From Palaemon carinicauda (taxonomy: Eukaryota > Arthropoda > Malacostraca > Decapoda > Palaemonidae), in assembly GCF_036898095.1 (NCBI RefSeq), contig NC_090751.1, forward strand, positions 46,295,534 to 46,359,533: a stretch of DNA of 64,000 bases, given 5' to 3'. The notes beneath the pieces were generated by a model. It did no database searches and was not told the DNA's origin. It worked only from the letters and a program-made list of their open reading frames with translations. Position 1 is the first letter of the stretch. Every line of letters begins with the position of its first letter. The translations under genes were made by a program, and so were the position numbers. Positions 56,673 to 64,000 of this stretch are shown here, in pieces.

Positions 56673-57841
56673 TTAGGGAATTGTAGTGGTTGAGCCTTCA
56701 CCCACTACTGCACTCGTTGCTACGAATGGTCCCAGAGTGTAGCAGTTCTCGTAAAGAGACTGGACATTCTTAAGATAAAAAGACGCGAACACTGACTTGC
56801 TTTTCCAATAGGTTGCGTCGATTATACTTTGCAGAGATCTATTTTGTTTAAAGGCCACGGAAGTTGCGACAGCTCTAACTTCGTGTGTCCTTACCTTCAG
56901 CAAAGCTTGGTCTTCCTCATTCAGATGGGAATGAGCTTCTCGTATTAACAGTCTGATAAAATAGGATAAAGCATTCTTTGACATAGGCAAAGATGGTTTC
57001 TTAACTGAACACCATAAAGCTTCAGACGGGCCTCGTAAAGGTTAAGTTCGTTTTAAATAGAACTTAAGAGCTCTTACAGGACATAAGACTCTTTCTAGTT
57101 CATTTCCAACCATACGATAAGTTTGGAATATCGAACGATATTGGCCAAGGCCGAGAAGGCAGCTCGTTTTTGGCTAGAAAACCAAGTTGTAGAACATGTA
57201 GCCGTTTCGGATGAGAATCCGATGTTCTTGCTGAAGGCATGAATCTCACTGACTCTTTTAGCTGTGGTTAAGCATACCAGGATAAGAGTCTATAAGGTGA
57301 GATCTTTCAGGGAGGCTGATTGTAGCGGTTCGAACCTGTCTGACATAAGGAATCTTAGTACCACGTCTAAATTCCAACCAGGTGTAACCAAACGACGCTC
57401 CTTCGTGGTCTCAAAAGACTTAAGGAGGTCCTGTAGATCTTTATTGTTGGAAAGATCTAAGCCTCTGTGACGGAAGGCTGATGCCAACATGCTTCTGTAA
57501 CCCTTGATAGTGGGAGCTGAAAGAGATCGTTCTTTCCTCAGATATAAGAGGAAGTCAGCTATTTGAGTTACAGAGGTACTGGTCGAGGATACGGATACTG
57601 ACTTGCACCAGTTTCGGAAGATTTCCCACTTCGATTGGTAGACTCTAAGGGTGGATGTTCTCCTTGCTCTAGCAATCGCTCTGGCTGCCTCCTTCGAAAA
57701 GCCTCTAGCTCTCGAGAGTCTTTCGATAGTCTGAAGGCAGTCAGACGAAGAGCGTGGAGGCCTTGGTGTACCTTCTTTACGCGTGGCTGACGTAGAAGGT
57801 CCACCCTTAGGGGAAGTGTTCTGGGAACGTCTACTAGCCAT
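56673..57841 (-). pseudogene. DIRS C tyrosine recombinase remnant
   Basis: Starts at the conserved ATG 57841 (MASRRSQ). Readable to SASLKDLTL, then an in-frame TAG (about 57290) where A and B have a sense codon. The box I Arg region and the frame break between 57195 and 57111 (4 nt shorter than A, as in B) follow. The C-terminal part is open in a second frame, with RTHEVRAVATS (HxxR), DATYWKSKSVFASFYLKN (Tyr) and a stop at 56673. Not translatable as one protein. Confidence 0.85.
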
Positions 57842-58790
57842 CGAAGTACCTCGGTGAACCATTCTCTCGCGGGCCAGAGGGAAGCAACTAGCGTCAACCT
57901 TGTCCCTTCGTGAGAGGCGAACTTCTGCAGTACCTTGTTGACAATCTTGAACGGAGGGAATGCATATAGATCTAGATGTGACCAATCTAGTAGAAAGGCA
58001 TCTATATGAACTGCTGCTGGGTCCGGGATTGGTGAGCAAAATATTGGGAGCCTCTTGGTCATCGAGGTTGCGAAGAGATCTATGGTTGGCTGGCCCCAGG
58101 TGGCCCAAAGTCTCTTGCATACATCCTTGTGGAGGGTCCATTCTGTTGGAATTATTTGTCCCTTCCGACTGAGACACTCTGCCATGACATTCAAGTTGCC
58201 TTGGATGAACCTCGTTACTAGTGAAATGTCTAGACCTTTTGACCAGGTGAGGAGGTCCCTTGCGATCTCGTACAACGTCAGTGAGTAGGTCCCTCCTTGC
58301 TTGGAGATGTACGCCAGAGCCGTGGTGTTGTCCGAGTTCACCTCCACCACTTTGCCTTGAAGGAGAGACCTGAAGCTTTTCCAGGTCAGACGTACTGCCA
58401 GTAGCTCCTTGCAGTTGAAATGCATTGTCCTTTGACTCGAGTTCCATAATCCCGAGCATTCCCGACCGTCTAATGTCGCACCCCAGCCTACGTCCGATGC
58501 GTCCGAGAAGAGAACGTGGTTGGGAGTCTGAACAGTCAGGGGAAGACCCTCTCTAAGATTGATATAGTCCTTTCACCAAGTCAGACAAGACTTTATCTTT
58601 CCGGAAACCGGGATCGAGACCGCTTCTAGCGTCTTGTCCTTTTTCCAGTGAAAAGCTAGATGGTATAGAAGAGGACGGAGGTGTAGTCTTCCTAGTGACA
58701 CAAATTGATCCACGGATGACAGTGTCCCTACCAGACTCATCCACAGCCTGACTGAGCAGCGTTCCTTCTTCAGCATCTTCTGGATGGATA
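57568..58790 (-). pseudogene. DIRS C RNase H and post-RT remnant
   Basis: RNase H is largely continuous: FSDASDVGWGATLDG, CKELLAV and NSDNTTALAYISKQGG carry the first three acidic residues. The fourth position reads MAECLSRKG, so the usual Asp is Glu. PTIDLFATSMTKRLPIFCSP and VASLWPAREWF follow to a stop at 57568. Upstream the post-RT segment (MLKKERCSVRLWMSLVGTLS) joins gag acidic sequence near 58797 without any RT palm motifs. The family's 816-residue frame is thus cut to under half. Confidence 0.82.
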
Positions 58791-58794
58791 GCAG

Positions 58795-61172
58795 GGCTGG
58801 GGGCTGATCGTCTTGTTCAGCAACGTCCTCATCAGAGGGTTCCTCATCCGAAACTGATGAGGAAACGGCAACGGAGTGGGTAACGTCTGACTCGCTGAAT
58901 CCGGTCGCACTGGTGGATGCGTGACGGAGCCGGACGCAATATCATGGAACTGCTGCACAGTCTTTGAACTGTCAACAACCATGGGTGCGCGAGGAAGTAC
59001 AGCGTCAACCCGAAACTGTCTAGACCGTCTGGGTTGTGCAGTCAACACCCTACCGGGTTGCTGAGGTTGACGCACTGCGTCACAACAAGTCACCTCTGCT
59101 GGTTGTTGAACGTCCTGAACATCAACAACCACCTCCGAGCGTCGCTTAACGTCAACGTGCGACTGGCAACCCACACTGGGTCGCATCGGTGGAGGAACCA
59201 CCTCAACTGGCAGACGTGAGTAGGTTACCTCAGCGTCAACAGGGCGCACAACCGACCGGTTGGAAGGTTGTTGGCCAGAAGGAGGAACCACCTCAACTGG
59301 CAGACGCGAGTAGGTTACCTCAGCGTCAACAGGGCGCACAACCGACCGGTTGGAAGGTTGTTGGCCAGAAGGAGGAACCACCTCAACTGGCAGACGCGAG
59401 TAGGTTATCTCAGCGTCAACAGGGCGCACAACCGACCGGTTGGAAGGTTGTTGGCCAGAAGGTTCTTCTCTGCATTTAAGTCCTCTATCAAGGACGCAAG
59501 CTTGGACTGCATGGCTTGCAGCAAAGCCCATTTAGGGTCTACGGGAGCAGGTGTGGCAACAGACGGGGTTAGCGACTGAGGCGGAACCGTTTACCATCCC
59601 TGAAAGGCTTGTTATGTGTGACATAATAGTACAGCAAAACTTCAAAGGCTTGACAAAAGCTGAGAAGTTGACCTGTAAACAACTTGGAGCGTCTCCTGGC
59701 TAGGCGCCAGGGCGAGTCTACCAGAATTGAGAAGTCTATCTGGGCAGAGGCATGAACTCCCAAGCCGAGAACTTCTCTCGTGTCATATCAGACTCTCGCT
59801 CTATAAGCCAGTTTAAAAGAAGGGAAATCAAAGGCTGTATCCCTAAAAACTCCTCCTGGTGCAAAAACCAGTCGCCTAGCCAACGTAACGCTCTCTAGGA
59901 GAGCGAGAGAGCACTAGCTTAAAAACAACGGCTTCGAAGTAGCTAGGCCTAGTGTAAGTTCTGACGTTTAGGCGAACGAGGAGCAGCAGTTACAAGATCC
60001 GGACGAAGATCCTAAAAAAAAATCATCATGATTTAATTAAAGTCCATAGGAGGCTAAGCAGCTTAAGGCTCCTCTCCATCTGACAGAGTCCTCAAGGGAA
60101 TATCAGTAGGAGGGAGAACAGCAACTTCCTCATCTACAGGAACCTTGTCCGATAAAAGCTAGGTTACCTCAGTGAGTCTCTCACTGGAGCATTAGTAGCA
60201 GACCAGAAGGCAACGTCATGTAACTGCTTGACAGTCTGTGAACTGTCAACAACTGAACTGTCAACCACAACAGGTGCGTGAGGACGTACAGTGTTCACTC
60301 GAGACTGCTTTGACTGTCTAGACTGAGCAGTCAAAACAACTCTAGAATGCGGAGGTTGACGCACCGCGTCAAAACAAAACAACTTAGACTGTTGTTGTAC
60401 CTCGCGAACATCAACGGAAGGTTCCGTGCGTCGCTGAACGTCAACATACGGCTGGCAGGGTACACTGGAACGCATGGGTGGCGGGACTCTCTCAGCTGGA
60501 GTGCGGCAGAAGGTCGCCTCAGCGTCCACAGGACGCACAACCGTGGTTGGTTGTAGGCTAGAGGTTGGTGTCAACCTTCTCCGCACGAAAGTCCTGCATC
60601 AATGACGTTAACTGAGACTGCATGGTCTGCAGCAAAGACCACTTAGGGTCTACAAGAGCAGGTGCGGCAACAGACGGTGTGACTGCCTGATGCGGTACCG
60701 CTTTGCCTCTCTTAGGAGGTGAGCAGTCGTCGGAAGACTGCAGCGAGTCCGAACTGACCCAGTGGCTACAACTGGGCCGTTGGACTTGCGCGGAAGGGAC
60801 CGACTTGCGCTTAATAAGCCGCGAGACCTTGGTCCATGGTTTCTTACGAGAAACCTCTTCCGCAGACGAGAAATAAATGGGCTCTCTCGTCTTTGTGTGG
60901 GTGGGGCGATCTTGGGTAGATACGCCCGAAACCACGGAGGGAAAAACGTCTGTTCGTTGATCAAGGCCTCTCGAACCCATAAGTCGTTCGACATTACTTC
61001 TCCCCTGGGCTTGGGAGCTTGCAAGAGGTCCCGGACTAGGTGAACGACAGGCACGAACAGACGAACCCTCGGACGCAACACTGTAACACTTTGCGCATAT
61101 CACTTTATCGATTTTCTGTTTTGCACTTATTTCACTGAAATCGAAACTTTTACTGATTTCTACCTGAAACAC
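58795..61172 (-). pseudogene. DIRS C gag-like remnant
   Basis: Right to left: an open frame with no ATG start (from about 61172), reading ICAKCYSVASEGSSVRACRS and SPSPGPLASSQAQGRSNVER; a coil (LLQTMQSQLTSLMQDF, about 60620); a Thr/Pro segment (60590-60164); an acidic segment; a decayed C-terminal gag domain (60010-59600) matching 21120-21545 of A; then a second coil, a second Thr/Pro segment with the 90-bp triplication (59191-59460) and a second acidic segment. Parts lie in different frames. The zinc-binding N-terminus of A is missing. Confidence 0.75.
59191..59460. repeat. 90-bp tandem triplication in DIRS C gag
   Basis: Three almost identical 90-bp units starting at 59191, 59281 and 59371, each in frame (30 codons, with SNRSVVRPVDAEVTYSRLPV). 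Element B has a single unit (about 42281-42370). Confidence 0.92.
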
Positions 61173-61189
61173 GCAATTCTACCCTTCAT

Positions 61190-62296
61190 TAAAAGGTAGT
61201 AATTGCGAAATCAGTCGTATAATGCAGCTCATTAATACTAGCAAAAAACAGAAAACATATATAAAGATAAAAAATTCAGTGGCTGGGAAAGAGACTAAAC
61301 ACTAGTTCAAATAAACTACGTTTACAATCTCTCACCGCACATAGCCTGGGGACAAGAATAAAACCCTAGAAACGTTTTACCTTCCTCCCCGTACAGAGAC
61401 TAGGGACGAGAGTAACACGAGAACAACGTTACCCGCTTGAACGGAACGTTTTCTCTCCTCTCTCTCCCTCCGTCTCTATCTCTCTCTATCTTTCTCTCTT
61501 GATTTCGCACCTAAGAGAAGAGCCCAATTATATATCGTCAAAAAAACATGTTATTTGACTAAAGGAAAAAACTGAAAGGTTTTCCAAATAAAAAGTTCCT
61601 TTAATTTAGAATTTAAAACATTTAAGCTAAGAAAGAATGAACAAAACGTCAGAATCGATTTACTCTTACTGCAAAGTGAAACCGTGATACACTCTCTCTC
61701 TATCGTAACGATAGAGCGCATGTTGAACGTCCTGAACGTCAACAACTGCGTAGTCTAAAAAACTAAACGTTAGTTCATCTTTGACAACAGTACGAAGACT
61801 ATCAAAGAAATTCTTTCATAAAACATTAAATTTAAAAAGTTTTAAATTCTTTAAAGGCTAAATACGATATAACGGGCTCAACGTTGATTAACTTCGGTTC
61901 CAAGTTAGGACCGCCTACTATCAGGAAAGGTCGCATATAAACAAAACATAAAAATTTATTATTATATGTTTATAATAAATGGAAAGTTAATCGAAGAGGC
62001 CTAATAAAGGCGGAGAGATATAAAATATATAGATCTATAACGTGTAAGCAAAATTACTAAAAACCTAAACACACTTCCGTCTAAGGGAAGGGTCGGCCAT
62101 TTAAAAGTGAAAGAGAGTCCATACTCTCTTTGTCACCATAATTAAATTTATCCAAAACGAGTTCAAGTTTTGAGATGAAGATAAAACACCTGCATAGCGA
62201 AAGCTCAAAACTAGAAATGTGTACTTCACCAAAATATGTGAAAACCAATCCAGTAAGCAACAGCGAATTTAGTAGGTCTTGCCGGTGGCACGACAG
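61190..62296. other. AT-rich leader of DIRS C
   Basis: Highly similar to 44061-45220 in B, including the CT-rich tract (about 61450-61500) and 'cgtaacgatagagcgcatgt'. Not present in A. Confidence 0.8.
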
Positions 62297-62458
62297 AGAG
62301 AAAATTGGTTCTGTGTTTACATTGAGTACTGAGTACCTGCTCGACAGATGGCGCTGTTGATGTACACCCCCTACCTGCATAGCGATCGCTGGCGTATTTT
62401 GAACGTAGAGTTTTTCTGTCGGGCAGCAGAGCTGCAGCTTATATAATCACCGGTTAAG
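62297..62458. repeat. DIRS C right inverted terminal repeat
   Basis: Partner of 55969-56128; one mismatch in 'ccggttaag' against 'cttacccgg'. Confidence 0.85.
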
Positions 62459-62474
62459 TTTAATATTGAAAATT

Positions 62475-63099
62475 GTATTTTTCCTAGCTATACAAACCTG
62501 AGTCATTTAAAGGCCATTCATGAATGGCACTGAGCATGCTCGTGGTAGGTGATGGCGATCTGTTCAGATTTTTAAAATCAGGAACGAAAGATATGGGGAC
62601 TAGATCCCAAGCAGAATGTGCTGGGGCCAAAGCCAAGAAATCACTTTCAGGTAGCGACTCATGTTCGCTATGCCACAAAGGCAACAAAACATCAACAAAA
62701 GTATCATTTATCAGAAAAGTATGAAAATCATGACCGTCGTCCTCGGTTACCGGAGTCACAGAGGACTTTAGTAAAGGAGGATCAAAGTGGGAGATATCAT
62801 GTACCATAGAAAGGGACTTATGCTTCTTGTTCTCCAGGGAAGAAAACGAGGAAGGGGATCTATCCTTTACAGCCCACTTCTGCGATGTGCAAGATACCTC
62901 TCTCACTCAAAAGGTGGCCACTCCCGGCAATACTCACATGGAGATTCGTATGAACACTGCTTACCACACCGGTTTGGGCAAGAGGGATGTGGATCAAACT
63001 CGATCCGACTCATGAAGGTTTCACGTGGGTGCCCTTCAAGGCAAAGGCAAGTCAGCTAGTACTTGAAGATCCATCCATAATTATCAAAACACTGTAAAA
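62475..63099 (-). mobile_element. gag-like fragment of another retrotransposon
   Basis: From ATG 63013 on the minus strand a short frame reads FDPHPSCPNRCGKQC and CEYCREWPP, then stops at 62903. This is the same Cys-rich pattern as the gag N-termini of A and D. A further frame continues from about 62906 to 62484 as an acidic/Ser-Pro-rich sequence (HDISHFDPPLLKSS, SAWDLVPISFVPDFKNLN) after a frameshift. The left edge ('tagctatacaaacctgagtc') resembles the terminus of DIRS G. It is probably a fragment of a third or fourth DIRS-like family. Confidence 0.5.
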
Positions 63100-63360
63100 A
63101 TGACAAATTCGTAGGTAATTTGTATTTTTCCTAACTACTGTATACAAACCTTAGCTATTTAATATGGGTAATTACTTTCGGCGTAGCTGAAATCCCGAGC
63201 CATTAGAATTTTAACGAGGGTTTACTACCCCACCACTAGTTAAGGGGGGCTAGGGAGAGTAGCTTGCCACCCCCCCCCCCTCACACACACCTGTGCTGAG
63301 CTCACTTTGCTTAGAGGTAGGACTTCACGGGGGATAGGGCTGGCGGGCAAGTTTGATTAA

Positions 63361-63460
63361 ATAGCTAAGGTATGTATAGTTAGGAAAAATACAAATTACC
63401 TACGAATTTGTCATTTGTTCCGTAACTGGAATACAAACCACGCTATTTAATATGGGTGAC
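63361..63460. repeat. DIRS F internal complementary region
   Basis: The left terminus reversed ('tacctacgaatttgtcat') is joined to 'ttgttccgtaactggaatac', the reversed right terminus as known from D and E. Confidence 0.85.
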
Positions 63461-63939
63461 TCAACCCTTAGGAAGGGTGGTAAGTCCCGGCCAGTACTGG
63501 CTTTTGGCTTTGCCCGGGGACTCAGTATCTGAGTGTGTCAGCACTCAACAATAAGGAGTCCCTGCACCTCGCTAGCACCTTGCTATGGAAGGGCTGCGGC
63601 CTACTTAAGCTGTGTGTGAAGGTTTGAAGAGTGACTCGTCCTAGGAAGTTGATCTGAAGTCCTTTAGATGGAAACTTTAAGCTAGGACTCTCCTAATACC
63701 ACCTCGTCAGGGTATGGGGACGTGACAGTATTAGCTTAATACTAGGAACACAAGGAAACATGGTTTACCTGCAGTGGTTTGAGGTCAGCTGTGCAGAGAA
63801 CCCAGGATGCTACTTTCCCCAAGAGAGGGGAGGATGAAGAAAAGAATAAGGGCCAGACATACCTTTTCATTCATGCAGACTAAGACCGGGTAACAATGCC
63901 CTCAACCTTCTGCTCCTTGTCCATTAAGGAGCCTGAGGT

Positions 63940-64000
63940 TTAAACCAGCTGTTGTGCAGCCATCACAGGGCCAATAGAGAACGTATCGAGCCTCCTGTGG
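63940..64000 (-). CDS. DIRS F tyrosine recombinase, 3' end only
   Basis: The last 19 codons or so before a TAA at 63940-63942 end in AAQQLV, the same C-terminus as the recombinase of D (GPVVAAQQLV). No catalytic residue lies in the visible part. Whether the full frame is intact cannot be judged, since it continues past the window edge. Confidence 0.7.
   Translation of the reverse strand, partial: HRRLDTFSIGPVMAAQQLV

Larger units (their letters stand above)
55933..62474 (-). mobile_element. DIRS-like element C (family 1, non-autonomous subfamily)
   Basis: 6.5 kb. Inverted terminal repeats lie at 55969-56128 and about 62297-62458, with an internal complementary region at about 56176-56270. 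Structure matches B: no RT catalytic domain, duplicated gag coil/Thr-Pro/acidic segment, replaced 5' leader and broken recombinase. Unlike B it keeps a gag C-terminal domain remnant (59600-60010) and has a threefold 90-bp repeat in the second Thr/Pro segment. Flanks are unrelated to those of B, so it inserted independently. Confidence 0.88.
63100..64000 (-). mobile_element. DIRS-like element F (family 2), truncated by window end
   Basis: The left terminus 'atgacaaattcgtaggtaat' begins at 63100. A left inverted repeat (about 63153-63320) and an internal complementary region (about 63361-63460) follow, as in D and E. The recombinase 3' end is reached at 63940. The rest lies beyond the window. 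Confidence 0.85.

Overview
This is a eukaryotic, invertebrate-type window: AT-rich background, long introns, no operons, many dispersed repeats. It is dominated by tyrosine-recombinase retrotransposons of the DIRS1-like class. DIRS1-like elements are known to be common in decapod crustaceans, and the tRNA-type SINEs and (AAT)n-tailed retroposons fit, so a decapod (shrimp, prawn or crab) is my best guess. That is an inference and nothing in the window proves it.

The one host gene I can support runs on the minus strand from about 54024 to 12857. Four phase-0 coding exons (53781-54023, 38687-38806, 14968-15102, 12857-13264) have GT-AG borders and join into a 301-codon frame. The N-terminal half resembles the conserved domain of nucleolar protein 4 (NOL4), including a His/His...Cys/Cys zinc-binding pattern split over two exons. 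The C-terminal half is acidic and ends in a BESS-like helical segment. At least one 5' exon must lie upstream of 54024.

Seven DIRS-like elements sit in or just upstream of this gene, all on the minus strand. Family 1: A (16961-23899, intact RT/RNase H and recombinase frames), B (39028-45397) and C (55933-62474). Family 2: D (47207-53324), E (24756-32738, badly decayed and swollen by GC-rich tandem repeats) and F (63100 to beyond the window end). Family 3: G (about 34190-38495, very decayed). Families 1 and 2 show the full DIRS end structure: inverted terminal repeats with unequal outer extensions, plus an internal complementary region (ICR) next to the 3' end that is the reverse complement of the two joined termini. 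B and C share an RT deletion, a duplicated gag segment, a replaced 5' leader and a frame-breaking difference in the recombinase, yet sit at unrelated sites. They look like a non-autonomous subfamily mobilised in trans.

The rest is repeat-rich. A piggyBac-like MITE with TTAA ends is present three times, one copy split by element B. There are also a hAT-like MITE, other inverted-repeat elements, five copies of an (AAT)n-tailed retroposon, tRNA-derived SINEs, LINE fragments, a compound palindrome at 54325-55527, a 92-bp tandem array interrupted by a retroposon, and a 5S rRNA-derived insertion inside the RT region of E. The first 12.8 kb hold no gene I can support.
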